A stretch of DNA of 38,624 bases from Lachnospiraceae bacterium (GCA_017460845.1 JAFUAE010000047.1:1-38624); one strand, 5' to 3'. Positions 15,649 to 23,946 are shown, counted from the stretch's first letter. Notes: generated by a model from the letters alone, not told the origin. Numbers and translations: made by a program.

Positions 15649-16404
15649 ATGGAAATCAAGATTGTGAAACAGATCCTCGAATGGAACGAGGACGTGAGCG
15701 GAGAGAATATCAGGGAGCTCGCGGATAAAAAGGTCTGTCTGATCAACCTGATGGGCTCGCCGGGGGCGGGCAAGACCAGCCTGATCAAGCAGATCATCGC
15801 AAGGCTCCGGGACCGCTACAGGATCGGCATCATTGAAGGCGATGTCGCGGGGCAGATCGATGCAGACACCATTGACGCCCTCGGGATCCCGGTCGTGCAG
15901 CTGCAGACGGACGGCGCCTGTCACATCGAGGCGCGCAGCGTCCAGAACATGCTTCCCATGTTTGACCTGGACGGCCTGGATGTGCTGATCGTGGAAAATA
16001 TCGGCAACCTTGTGTGCCCGGCCGAGTTCAATATCGGCGAGGATTTCCGCGTCGCGATCCTCAGCGTGCCGGAAGGAGACGACAAGGTGGAGAAATACCC
16101 GCTGATGTTTGCGACCACTGATGCGCTCGTCATCAATAAGTACGATGTAAAGCCGTATTTTGATTTTGATGACAAACGGGTGGAGCGGGACCAGACCGAC
16201 GCCAACCCGGCGGCAAAAGTGTTCAGGGTGTCCAGCAGGACGGGGGACGGAATGGAAGAGTTCCTCGCCTGGCTCGGGGAGAAAATTGACAACAAGATTT
16301 CCGGCAATGCTTCCGGCCATCATGAGATGCTCGCGGAGCGCATCCGCATGAATCTGGGAGCGGGTGCGGCGGTGCAGCCGGCAAAAGAGGAGGTGTCCGA
16401 ATGA
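15649..16404 (+). CDS. hypB: HypB, GTPase for nickel insertion
   Basis: HypB is a SIMIBI-class GTPase that drives nickel transfer with HypA. The P-loop GSPGAGKTS is at residues 36-44, followed by EGDVAGQIDADTI, QLQTDGACHIEA with the conserved metal-binding Cys-His pair, ENIGNLVCP and the base-specificity motif NKYD. The length (251) is close to normal, with a slightly long C-terminus. It has no His-rich N-terminal nickel-storage region. AAGGA lies about 15 bases before the ATG. The stop overlaps the next gene by ATGA. Confidence 0.95.
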   Translation: MEIKIVKQILEWNEDVSGENIRELADKKVCLINLMGSPGAGKTSLIKQIIARLRDRYRIGIIEGDVAGQIDADTIDALGIPVVQLQTDGACHIEARSVQNMLPMFDLDGLDVLIVENIGNLVCPAEFNIGEDFRVAILSVPEGDDKVEKYPLMFATTDALVINKYDVKPYFDFDDKRVERDQTDANPAAKVFRVSSRTGDGMEEFLAWLGEKIDNKISGNASGHHEMLAERIRMNLGAGAAVQPAKEEVSE

Positions 16405-17063
16405 AAAAAGCAAATGCATCTTCCGTGATCTCAACATTCATAGTGACCTTTATTTTCTGGATGCTGATCACGGGACAGCTCAGCGCAGTATTCCGCGGGC
16501 AACCTTCTGTGGAGGTGCTGATCGCAGGCGTGATCGTCTGCCTGCTGACATCACTTTTCAGCGCGAAATTCTTTATCCACGAAAAGGCCTTCTGGCTCCT
16601 GAATCCCGCAAGGCTCGGCAGCTTTCTGCTGTACTGCTGCGTGATCTTCCCGATTGAGCTGATCAAGGCAAATGTTGACGTCGCCATCAAGGCGCTGAGC
16701 CCGAAGCTCAACATTCACCCGGGTATCGTGAAGGTGCCGTCGGAGCTGAAGTCTGAGTACGGGCAGGCAATGCTGGCGAATTCCATTACTCTGACGCCGG
16801 GAACCATTACGCTGGATCTGGCTGAGGATCTGGAAGAGGAAGCTGCAGCAACGAACACAGCCGCTGCAACAACCGTCAAGGAGACCGCCGCTGCCGGATC
16901 GGGCGTAACGCCGGCTGCTGGTACAGACGGACTTTCAAAGGCAGCATCCGGCCGCTTGTACTACTACATCCACTGGCTTGATATGAAGACGACAGACCAT
17001 GCGGAGGCCGGAGAGCAGATCAAGGGCACCATGGAGAAACACATCAGGAGGATCTGGGAATGA
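16401..17063 (+). CDS. mbhA: MnhE-like subunit of the hydrogenase antiporter module (MbhA)
   Basis: This 220-residue membrane protein resembles MnhE/MrpE of Na+/H+ antiporters and MbhA of membrane-bound hydrogenase. Helices are visible at about 8-28, 37-54 and 70-90, followed by the family motif NSITLTPGTITLDL (127-140). An Ala/Thr/Glu-rich insert (142-184) splits this from the next conserved piece, LYYYIHWLDM; MnhE is usually about 160 residues. It overlaps hypB and the next gene by four bases each, so it is in the same operon. Confidence 0.88.
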   Translation: MKKANASSVISTFIVTFIFWMLITGQLSAVFRGQPSVEVLIAGVIVCLLTSLFSAKFFIHEKAFWLLNPARLGSFLLYCCVIFPIELIKANVDVAIKALSPKLNIHPGIVKVPSELKSEYGQAMLANSITLTPGTITLDLAEDLEEEAAATNTAAATTVKETAAAGSGVTPAAGTDGLSKAASGRLYYYIHWLDMKTTDHAEAGEQIKGTMEKHIRRIWE

Positions 17064-17320
17064 TATTTCAGGAGTTTCTGTTTTTTGCAGTCTGCTTTAT
17101 CGTACTGGCTGTCATTCTGCTCGCCAGACTGCTCGCGGGTCCGACCATTGCGGACCGCGCCCTCGCCGCAGACTGTATTGAAATCGTCAGCGATATGGCA
17201 CTGATCCTGTTCGCGCTCTACAGCGGCAGAGGCATTTTCCTCGATATCGCCCTGATCACTGCGGTCATGGGCTTTATCGGCACAACACTGATCGGACGTT
17301 ATCTGGGAGGAAGGCTATGA
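17060..17320 (+). CDS. mbhB: MnhF/MrpF-like subunit (MbhB)
   Basis: This small membrane protein of 86 residues has three hydrophobic helices and the family phrase LLAGPTIADRALAADCIE near residue 25, as in MnhF/MrpF and MbhB. It is part of the Na+/H+ antiporter module thought to pump ions with energy from ferredoxin-driven H2 production. It overlaps both neighbours by ATGA. Confidence 0.9.
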   Translation: MIFQEFLFFAVCFIVLAVILLARLLAGPTIADRALAADCIEIVSDMALILFALYSGRGIFLDIALITAVMGFIGTTLIGRYLGGRL

Positions 17321-17664
17321 GAATTGTCATTGATGTGCTGATCATCATCAGCCTGTTCTTTGCTTTTGCAGGGACAGTCGGCCTGCTCAGAATGCCCGAT
17401 TTCTTCTGCAGAATGCACTCGAGCACCAACATTGCGACTCTCGGGATCCTGGGCGTTGTGATCGCGGGAATTCTGTATGCACTGATTTATCTCGGAGACG
17501 GCTCCATGGCCGTCAAGCTCGGCATCATCGGCCTCTTCAACATCCTGGCCAACCCCATCGCGAGCCATGCGCTGGCAAACGGCGCCTATAAGCACGCGAA
17601 AAAGCCGATCGAGACCGTGGAAGCGGATCAGTACGGAGAGGACCTGGTGGAAAAAAATGAATGA
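17317..17664 (+). CDS. mbhC: MnhG/MrpG-like subunit (MbhC)
   Basis: This 115-residue membrane protein has three predicted helices and the MnhG phrase GLLRMPDFFCRMHSSTNIATLG near residues 22-43, plus NILANPIASHALANGAY in the third helix region. It is an Mrp-type antiporter subunit, equivalent to MbhC. It overlaps the genes on both sides (4 and 8 bases). Confidence 0.9.
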   Translation: MRIVIDVLIIISLFFAFAGTVGLLRMPDFFCRMHSSTNIATLGILGVVIAGILYALIYLGDGSMAVKLGIIGLFNILANPIASHALANGAYKHAKKPIETVEADQYGEDLVEKNE

Positions 17665-17914
17665 AATGCATATTCTGAACTATCTGGTGCTCGCCGGGAT
17701 CGTGATCTCGGCCGGCTGTGCCGCAACATTTAAAAATAGCCTGTCATCCGTCATTGCGCTCGGCGGTACAGGCGCGTTCATGTCCCTCGAGTTCATTCTC
17801 CTGCAGGCGCCGGACGTCGCGATCGCCGAGGCATCGGTCGGGGCAGTTCTGACCACCGCGATCTTTATCGTGGCGATCTTCAAGACTGTGGATAAGGAGG
17901 AAGAAGGCAAATGA
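17657..17914 (+). CDS. mbhD: DUF4040/MnhB-domain subunit (MbhD)
   Basis: This 85-residue protein with three helices matches the DUF4040 domain found in MrpA C-termini and in MbhD. The phrase FILLQAPDVAIAEASVGAVLTTAIF is characteristic. The ATG at 17657 overlaps the mbhC stop by eight bases; a longer frame from 17567 would overlap mbhC by almost 100 bases and start with Arg/Trp-rich non-family sequence, so it is rejected. In Mrp complexes this segment sits in the ion path beside the MnhD-type subunit. Confidence 0.88.
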   Translation: MNEMHILNYLVLAGIVISAGCAATFKNSLSSVIALGGTGAFMSLEFILLQAPDVAIAEASVGAVLTTAIFIVAIFKTVDKEEEGK

Positions 17915-18294
17915 GGAGATATCTTGCGATTCTTTCCGTGATCGGCTTCCTGATCTGCGGCATTTACGCGGTGCGCTGGAATTATGACAACGGCACCGTG
18001 ACCTACGACGGAAGCGATATCAACGTACTGGAGATCTATGAGCATCCGGACGAGGTGGAGCTTAATGACGGCTATGTCGGAGGCATTGCGGACATCATCG
18101 TTAAGGAGGATCTGTCCAAGACCATGGCGGCCAACAATGTCGCGGCGGTCGTCTATGACTTCAGAGGCTTCGATACCCTTGGCGAGTCATTCATTCTGCT
18201 GACTGCAATCGCGGGTTCGTTTATCATCCTGCGCTCGGTCACGGACGATGAGAAGAAAGCGAAGAAGGGAGGCGATGGTTCGCATGGAATTTAA
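17911..18294 (+). CDS. mbhE: MbhE-like subunit (MrpA C-terminal segment homologue)
   Basis: This 127-residue protein has an N-terminal helix (6-22), an extracytoplasmic middle part, and the conserved end NNVAAVVYDFRGFDTLGE followed by a second helix, as in MbhE and the matching part of MrpA/MnhB fusions. It is a structural part of the antiporter module. It overlaps mbhD by ATGA and mbhF by about 11 bases. Confidence 0.85.
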   Translation: MRRYLAILSVIGFLICGIYAVRWNYDNGTVTYDGSDINVLEIYEHPDEVELNDGYVGGIADIIVKEDLSKTMAANNVAAVVYDFRGFDTLGESFILLTAIAGSFIILRSVTDDEKKAKKGGDGSHGI

Positions 18295-18997
18295 AGAACG
18301 TTTTAAAGAAAAAAGAATCATCGTAAAGTCCGGCGCCGATCTTTTCCTTCCATTCGCGATCGTGCTCGGCTTTTATGTGATCCTGTTCGGTACGGTCAGC
18401 CCGGGCGGCGGCTTCCAGGGAGGCGTTATCGTAGCTTCCGCGGTGCTGCTGATTTACCTTGGCTACGGCTATAAGCGTCTGGTCAAGGCAATCAATCCGG
18501 AATACATGCGCATCGGCGAGGCACTGGGCGCGATCGTCTATGTGCTGCTCGGACTTGCGGGTGTATTTGTCGGCGCGAATTTCTGCCGCAACTTTGTATT
18601 TAACAACGGCGAGGTCGGAGATATGATCTCGGCCGGAAATATTTCCTTCATGAGCTACACGGTAGGCTTCAAGGTCCTGACAGGCATCGGCTTCCTGCTG
18701 ATCCTCATGCTCGGCATTCTGAAGCCGGATAAGGACGCGGAGGACCTCGAGTGGATGAAAGCTGCAGTGGAGGACGGGTCCTATGAGGCCCCGGCGGCTT
18801 CAGCCGCAACAGCAACAGCAACAGCAGCACAGTCTGCAGCCACTGCAGCCGCAGTATCAGCGTCAGCAACGGCCGCCGCAGCTGCGCCTGCAGCTACGGT
18901 CTCCGGAACGGCTCAGGCAGCTGTCCCTGCAGCATCAGCACCTGCCGCAGCATCAGCACCGGCACCGGCCGGCGACGGAAAGGAGGAAACCAAATGA
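18284..18997 (+). CDS. mbhF: MnhB/MrpB-like subunit (MbhF) with Ala/Pro-rich tail
   Basis: This 237-residue protein has a MnhB core with four helices and the family signature TVSPGGGFQGGVIVASAVLL near residue 40. From about residue 160 the protein is almost only Ala, Pro, Ser and Thr (about 75 residues), a tail not expected for MnhB (usually about 140 residues). Two in-frame ATGs compete: 18275, only 2 bases after GGGAGG, and 18284, 11 bases after it. The latter is preferred. It overlaps mbhG by ATGA. Confidence 0.85.
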   Translation: MEFKERFKEKRIIVKSGADLFLPFAIVLGFYVILFGTVSPGGGFQGGVIVASAVLLIYLGYGYKRLVKAINPEYMRIGEALGAIVYVLLGLAGVFVGANFCRNFVFNNGEVGDMISAGNISFMSYTVGFKVLTGIGFLLILMLGILKPDKDAEDLEWMKAAVEDGSYEAPAASAATATATAAQSAATAAAVSASATAAAAAPAATVSGTAQAAVPAASAPAAASAPAPAGDGKEETK

Positions 18998-19353
18998 TCT
19001 TAGCCAATTACATCGTTTCCTTCATCCTGATCGCGCTCGGGCTCCTCGTACTCTGCACCCAGAAGAACCTGATCAAGGTGGTCTTGGGACTCGGCATCAT
19101 GGACTACGGCGTCAACCTGCTGATCGTCAGCGCCGGCTTCAATGAGGGCGGCACGGCTCCGATCTATACGCTGTCCGAGCTCTTAAGCGGCGTGCCGTCT
19201 ACATTTTTCGTGGCCCCGGTACCGCAGGCCCTGACGCTGACCAGCATCGTCATCGGCGCCTGCGTGGATGCGATGGCGCTCGCAATCGTCATTATGATCA
19301 AAAAACGTTACGGCACAATTGATGCCGACGAGGTAAGGAGGCTGCGCGGATGA
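18994..19353 (+). CDS. mbhG: MnhC/NuoK-like subunit (MbhG)
   Basis: This 119-residue membrane protein has three helices and the MnhC/NuoK pattern: CTQKNLIKVVLGLGIMDYGVNL early, and VPQALTLTSIVIGACVDAMALAIVI later. It is homologous to NuoK of complex I and part of the ion-pumping module. It overlaps both neighbours by ATGA. Confidence 0.92.
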   Translation: MILANYIVSFILIALGLLVLCTQKNLIKVVLGLGIMDYGVNLLIVSAGFNEGGTAPIYTLSELLSGVPSTFFVAPVPQALTLTSIVIGACVDAMALAIVIMIKKRYGTIDADEVRRLRG

Positions 19354-21332
19354 ATATGATTCAGCATTTTCCTGTACTCGCGGTAATGACCCTGTTCCTG
19401 GGAGCATTTCTCATTGAGATCCTCGGCAGGAACCAGATCGTCCGGAATGCACTGGCCTTCGCGGCCGTCAGCATTTCCATGGTACTGCTCATCTGCCTGA
19501 TCAGGCCGGTCCTGCTGGAGGGACAGGTGATTTCCTACTGGATGGGCGGCTGGAAGCCGGTTGCCAATTACGCGATCGGTATCGGCTATGAGGTCGATGC
19601 GCTGGGACTGACCTTCGCGCTGCTCGGCATCACGGCTTACTGGCTTTCCTGCGTGTATTCCTTCGGCTATATGAAGGGCAAGCAGCATCTCGGCCATTAT
19701 TACACGCTGTTTCTGATGCTTGCAGGCGCCAGTGTCGGCTTCTTCCTGACCGGCGACATTTTCAATATGTTTATTATGATGGAGATCGTGACCTTCTCCG
19801 CGGTGGCCCTGACGGCTTCCAATACGGAGAAGACGACGGCGATCGAAGGCGCGTTCAAGTACCTGATCAACTGCTCGATCGGTTCGTCCATGACGCTGGC
19901 CGGCATTGCGCTGATTTATCTGAACTGCCATACGCTGAACCTTGCACAGCTTGCGACGATTCTCCCTGGAAATGTCAATCTCACGACGCTGATGGCTTTT
20001 GCGCTGATCCTCATCGGCTTCTGTGTGGAGTCGGCGATGATCCCGTTCCATGCGTCCTTTGTGGATGCGCATACGGTGGCTCCGTCCTCTGTTTCCATGA
20101 TCCTTTCTGGCATGGTCCTGAAGCTCGGCGTTTACGGCCTGATCCGTATCAGCTACATCGTGTTCCGCGCGATCGATACCAGCTCGCTGCAGATCCTTCT
20201 GACGGCGTTCGGTACCGTGACTATGTTTATCGGCGTTACGATGGCGCTGGCACAGCATGATTTCAAGCGCCTGCTGGCATTCCACTCGGTATCCCAGCTC
20301 GGCTATATCATTGCGGCGGCGGGGCTTTGCACCTCGCTGGGCCTGACCGGCAGCCTGTACCACGCAATCAACCATACGCTCTTTAAGGGACTTTTGTTCC
20401 TCTGCGCAGGCGCGGTGATCCATGCGACCGGCACCTCGGACCTGGATGCGCTCGGCGGCCTTTCAAAGCGCATGCCGAAGACCTGCATCTGCTTCCTGAT
20501 CGGCGCGTTCTCGATCTCGGGACTGCCGCCGTTCAACGGTTTCGTGTCCAAATGGATGATCTATCAGGCGGCTTATGCCAAGGCGGTCACTACCGGCAAT
20601 TTCTATTATGCGGTCGTTACGGTGACGGCTCTGGTCGTATCCGTTATGACCCTGGCCTCCTTTGTCAAGGTCCTGCATTCCGTCTTCTTCGGACAGCTGA
20701 AGAAGGAGCATGAGAGCGTGCACGAGGCGCCGGGCATTATGCTGTTCCCGATGTACATCATGAGCGCGCTCTGCGTGCTGACCGGCATTTTCTATAAGGC
20801 CTTCAGCACCGTATTTATCGGGCCGGCGGTATTTGCAGCCTTCAATAATACCACCTATATCGACAGTATGATGGGAGAGGGCTATGCGGAGCTCTTCGGC
20901 GTGCCGGCGCTTGCCATCGACAAGCTGGAGTTCAGCTACTGGAATCCCTTCGTCTGGTTCGTACTGTTCGTGATCGTGTTTGCAGCTGCGTGCGTTGTCA
21001 TTTTCAGCAGTACAGGCACGCGCGGCCGCACCTTAAAGAGCGGCGGGTCCTACGATTCCGTCTACGGCACCGGCGATCTTTCCGTGGATTTCATGGGAAG
21101 GACCTACGAGACCGGCGATCCGGAGGAGAAGTACGCGGTGTTCTTCTCGGGTGAGAAGGCGGAGTACAGCCACGCAGGCGGCTCCGACCTGTTCTGGGGC
21201 TTCAAATATAACTGGCATAAGTATTACCAGTTCCTGCAGGGCCTGCATTCCGGTTCTGTCAATGACTACAGCGCTTACGCGGTGATCTGTATTGCCGTGA
21301 TCTGCATGTTTATGTTTCTGTTTATGCGTTAA
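19350..21332 (+). CDS. mbhH: MnhD/NuoN-like antiporter subunit with C-terminal MbhI/NuoL-like extension (MbhH)
   Basis: The first 500 or so residues are a proton-translocating antiporter subunit with some 14 helices. They hold the key charged residues of the family: Glu in MMEIVTFSAVALTAS, Lys in GAFKYLI, and FVDAHTVAPSSVSMILSGMV followed by LKLGVYGLIR. After about residue 527 comes an extra part: a helix (533-553), a 90-residue segment with an amphipathic stretch (DLFWGFKYNWHKYYQFLQGL) and a last helix (642-659). That plan resembles MbhI, or the lateral-helix end of NuoL. No separate mbhI gene is present, so fusion is likely. It overlaps mbhG by ATGA. Confidence 0.9.
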   Translation: MNMIQHFPVLAVMTLFLGAFLIEILGRNQIVRNALAFAAVSISMVLLICLIRPVLLEGQVISYWMGGWKPVANYAIGIGYEVDALGLTFALLGITAYWLSCVYSFGYMKGKQHLGHYYTLFLMLAGASVGFFLTGDIFNMFIMMEIVTFSAVALTASNTEKTTAIEGAFKYLINCSIGSSMTLAGIALIYLNCHTLNLAQLATILPGNVNLTTLMAFALILIGFCVESAMIPFHASFVDAHTVAPSSVSMILSGMVLKLGVYGLIRISYIVFRAIDTSSLQILLTAFGTVTMFIGVTMALAQHDFKRLLAFHSVSQLGYIIAAAGLCTSLGLTGSLYHAINHTLFKGLLFLCAGAVIHATGTSDLDALGGLSKRMPKTCICFLIGAFSISGLPPFNGFVSKWMIYQAAYAKAVTTGNFYYAVVTVTALVVSVMTLASFVKVLHSVFFGQLKKEHESVHEAPGIMLFPMYIMSALCVLTGIFYKAFSTVFIGPAVFAAFNNTTYIDSMMGEGYAELFGVPALAIDKLEFSYWNPFVWFVLFVIVFAAACVVIFSSTGTRGRTLKSGGSYDSVYGTGDLSVDFMGRTYETGDPEEKYAVFFSGEKAEYSHAGGSDLFWGFKYNWHKYYQFLQGLHSGSVNDYSAYAVICIAVICMFMFLFMR

Positions 21333-21347
21333 GGGAGGAGATAGAGT

Positions 21348-22298
21348 ATGATCGTTCTGAAATATTTGTTCAACGCTCTGATTTTCCCGGGCGCACTGTT
21401 TACGATCCTTGCCGGCTTTCTGCTCTCGGGCCTCGACCGCAAGGTGATCGCCCGCATGCAGCGCCGTATCGGGCCGCCGCTTGCGCAGCCGGTCTACGAC
21501 TTTTTCAAGCTGGCGGGCAAGGAGAATATTGTTCCTGCAGCTGCAAATGTCACCGCCTATAAGCTTGCGCCCGTGCTCAGCTTTGTGAGCCTCGCGTTTA
21601 TTATGGTGTTTATCCCGATCTTCAGCTTCAGCGCGTTTTCCAGCAAGGCTGACCTTATCGTGATCCTGTATCTGATCACGATCCCGGGTGTGGCGCTGAT
21701 CATCGGCGGTTCGGCTTCCGGGTCACCGTACGGGGCCATTGGCATTTCCCGCGAAATGGTAACGATGATGAGCTACGAGCTGCCCTTTGTGCTGGTGCTG
21801 CTGGCTGTGGCGAAGAAGGCGGGCGGAGATCAGCTGGTCTTCAGTCTGAAGGAGATCGGCGAATGGCAGGCGGTCAACGGTTCCATGCTGCTGCACTGGA
21901 GTATGATCCCGGCCGCGCTGGCAATGCTTCTGGTGATCCCGGCCGAGGTCGGCACCCAGCCCTTTGATGTGGCGGAGGCCGAGACCGAGATCTGCGAAGG
22001 ACCCTTATGCGAATACAGCGGCGCACCGCTGGCTGTGTTCAAGCTCAGCACCTGCATGAAAATGTTTATTATGACAGGGCTGTTTACGGCAATGTTCCTC
22101 GGCGGCATCCGCACGGGCTTTGCCGGGACCGACGCGATCCTGTTCGTGCTGATCTGCTGTGTGGTGACGATCCTCTGCATTACGACGATCCATGCAATTA
22201 CGGCCCGTCTGAGGATCCAGCATCTGTTTCAGTTTTATTGGACCTATGTGACCCTGCTGGCACTGGTGAGCCTGGTGCTGGTGTGGTTCGGTCTCTGA
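21348..22298 (+). CDS. mbhM: NuoH-like membrane anchor subunit (MbhM)
   Basis: This 316-residue protein has about eight helices and links the hydrogenase arm to the membrane pump. NuoH-family landmarks are clear: DRKVIARMQRRIGPPLAQP near residue 30 and AEVGTQPFDVAEAETEICEG near 205, whose acidic residues line the ion path in complex I. A good GGGAGGAG ribosome site precedes the ATG, 15 bases after the mbhH stop. Confidence 0.93.
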   Translation: MIVLKYLFNALIFPGALFTILAGFLLSGLDRKVIARMQRRIGPPLAQPVYDFFKLAGKENIVPAAANVTAYKLAPVLSFVSLAFIMVFIPIFSFSAFSSKADLIVILYLITIPGVALIIGGSASGSPYGAIGISREMVTMMSYELPFVLVLLAVAKKAGGDQLVFSLKEIGEWQAVNGSMLLHWSMIPAALAMLLVIPAEVGTQPFDVAEAETEICEGPLCEYSGAPLAVFKLSTCMKMFIMTGLFTAMFLGGIRTGFAGTDAILFVLICCVVTILCITTIHAITARLRIQHLFQFYWTYVTLLALVSLVLVWFGL

Positions 22299-22313
22299 TC
22301 CGGAGGGCGTGCG

Positions 22314-22955
22314 ATGTTTGAAAATCTTATCAAGAAGAGCGCGATGAAATCCCCGTGGCTCTTTCATATCAATGCAGGGTCCTGCAATGGCTGCGATATT
22401 GAGATCGTGGCTGTGACGACGACCCTTTACGATGCGGAACGGTTCGGCTTTAAGCTGGTCGGTTCTCCGCGTCATGCGGATATCGTGGTGGTTTCCGGTC
22501 CTGTGACGATGCAGTCGAAGGAGCGCCTGATCCGTACGCTTGCCCAGGTGCCGGAGCCGAAGTGCGTGGTGTCGATTGGTTCCTGCCCGCAGTCCGGCAA
22601 TGTGTTTAAGGGAAGCTACGCGATCGACGGGCCGCTCGAGAAGTATGTGCATGTCGATGTGGCGGTGGCCGGCTGCGCGCCGAAGCCGCAGGCAATCATG
22701 GAAGGCCTGTATGAGGCGGCGCAGATCCTGGAGGAGAAGCGCGAGATGATCCGCAAGGCGAAGAAGGGTGTGAAGGGCTCCGGTGTTATCGAGGTTCCGG
22801 CTGCGGCTGGCACGGCTCAGGTTTCGGCAGCTGCAGCTCCGGCTTCAACAGCTGCACCGGAAAGCACGGAAGCGGCGCCCGAAGCATTTGCAGCAGCAGA
22901 ACCCGCAGCTGCCGCAGCCGTGGAAAGCACTGAGAAGGAGGTGGCGTCCAAATGA
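22314..22955 (+). CDS. mbhJ: NuoB-like [NiFe]-hydrogenase small subunit (MbhJ) with Ala-rich tail
   Basis: This subunit holds the proximal 4Fe-4S cluster that feeds electrons to the Ni-Fe site. The four ligands are visible: NAGSCNGCDIE (C24, C27), SIGSCPQSG (C91) and AGCAPKPQ (C121). The core ends near residue 150. Residues 160-213 are an Ala/Pro/Glu-rich low-complexity tail that is not part of the family. It overlaps the ferredoxin-subunit gene by ATGA. Confidence 0.92.
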   Translation: MFENLIKKSAMKSPWLFHINAGSCNGCDIEIVAVTTTLYDAERFGFKLVGSPRHADIVVVSGPVTMQSKERLIRTLAQVPEPKCVVSIGSCPQSGNVFKGSYAIDGPLEKYVHVDVAVAGCAPKPQAIMEGLYEAAQILEEKREMIRKAKKGVKGSGVIEVPAAAGTAQVSAAAAPASTAAPESTEAAPEAFAAAEPAAAAAVESTEKEVASK

Positions 22956-23701
22956 TGTTTCCATATTTGCAGACGGCCATCCAGAATCTGGCGAAAAAGC
23001 CGCTTACCATGCAGTTCCCATGTCCGGAAGACAAGGGTGCGCCCAAATACCGCGGCCGCATCGAGTTTGATGCGGAGTCCTGCGTGGACTGCGGCATGTG
23101 CATCAAGGTCTGCGGACCGATGGCAATCAGCAGAGAGGAAGAGGAAGTTGAAGGCGGCATCAACATTACCAGAACCTTTGACCTGACCTCCTGCACCTTC
23201 TGCGGTTTTTGCCAGGATTTCTGCGGACGTAATTCGATCAGGCTGACTCAGGATTATCATATGGTGTCCCGCGATGCGAGCACGCTCAGCACCACCGGCG
23301 TGACCTTCAAGAAGAAGGTGCTTGGCAAGCTGATCTGCTATCAGGACAACTGTCTCTACTGCGGCCTCTGCATGCGCAACTGCCCGGAGCAGGCGATCAC
23401 TGTGGACCGCAAGACAAGGACCTGGTCCGTGGATCATTCCAAGTGCGTCAAGTGTGGTATTTGTATTTCCAAGTGCCCGAAGAACGTCCTCGAGTTCCAG
23501 AATGTGGGCGAGGAGGGCGTCATCTTCAGCGACAGCTGCATTTACTGCACCCTGTGCGCGAAGAAGTGCCCGGTCGGCGCTATCACAGTGGACCGTCCGA
23601 ACAAGAAATGGGAGATCGACCGTTCCATCTGTATGCGCTGCGGCGTCTGCGTGGCAGGCTGCCCGAAGAAGGCACTTACGATCGGCCCGCTTGAGGATTG
23701 A
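22952..23701 (+). CDS. mbhN: Ferredoxin-type subunit with six 4Fe-4S motifs (NuoI/MbhN plus polyferredoxin)
   Basis: This 249-residue protein should accept electrons from reduced ferredoxin and pass them to MbhJ. Six CxxCxxCxxxC motifs are present, starting at C44, C81, C134, C165, C196 and C227. The first two match the NuoI/MbhN pair and have Gly instead of Pro after the fourth Cys. The other four form two further 2x4Fe-4S domains with CP endings. MbhN has only two motifs, so this is a larger wire. GGAGG lies shortly before the ATG. It closes the hydrogenase operon. Confidence 0.9.
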   Translation: MMFPYLQTAIQNLAKKPLTMQFPCPEDKGAPKYRGRIEFDAESCVDCGMCIKVCGPMAISREEEEVEGGINITRTFDLTSCTFCGFCQDFCGRNSIRLTQDYHMVSRDASTLSTTGVTFKKKVLGKLICYQDNCLYCGLCMRNCPEQAITVDRKTRTWSVDHSKCVKCGICISKCPKNVLEFQNVGEEGVIFSDSCIYCTLCAKKCPVGAITVDRPNKKWEIDRSICMRCGVCVAGCPKKALTIGPLED

Positions 23702-23790
23702 TGAAGCGGTGAAGATGCCGGACTGCTTGAACGTGAACGAAGCAAGTGAAGCAGACGGCCCGCTTGAACATTGAATGAACGAATGAAAAG

Positions 23791-23826
23791 ACATGCCCGC
23801 TTATGTATAAAGCAAAGCGGGCATGT
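23791..23826 (+). terminator. Hairpin terminator at the end of the hydrogenase operon
   Basis: A perfect 12-bp stem ACATGCCCGCTT/AAGCGGGCATGT has a 12-nt loop. The T-tract after it is weak. It sits about 90 bases after the last hydrogenase gene and before the pyrC promoter. Between stop and hairpin, the gene-end sequence CGGCCCGCTTGA (about 23686) recurs near 23757 as a short duplication. Confidence 0.6.
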
Positions 23827-23917
23827 GTCGTATAAAATCATTTGACTTTTGTGAAAATAAACGAAAAACATGAGTTTCCGAGCATTATTTTATCACTCTG
23901 GTGAGCGGGGTTTTAAA

Positions 23918-23946
23918 TTGACCGGATAAAGCATATAACTTATAAT
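23918..23946 (+). promoter_or_regulatory. Predicted sigma-A promoter of the pyr operon
   Basis: TTGACC (23918-23923) and TATAAT (23941-23946) are spaced by exactly 17 bases, about 75 bases before the pyrC ATG. In the leader, TGCAGA and TCTGCA can pair across 11 bases (about 23951-23973). No clear PyrR-binding element or terminator/antiterminator set is visible. Confidence 0.7.

Noticed and set aside
19308..20423. Long minus-strand frame (371 residues) opposite mbhH
   Set aside because: It is rich in His, Arg and Gln, typical of an antisense shadow of a membrane protein gene, with no ribosome site.
13562..23701. Complex I (NADH dehydrogenase) or pure Mrp antiporter operon
   Set aside because: The large subunit keeps all four Ni-binding Cys and the hyp genes are present. 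No NADH-oxidising NuoE/F/G-like subunit is encoded.
22817..23794. Long minus-strand frame (325 residues) opposite mbhJ and mbhN
   Set aside because: It is a shadow of two clearly conserved Fe-S proteins on the plus strand; no family is recognised.
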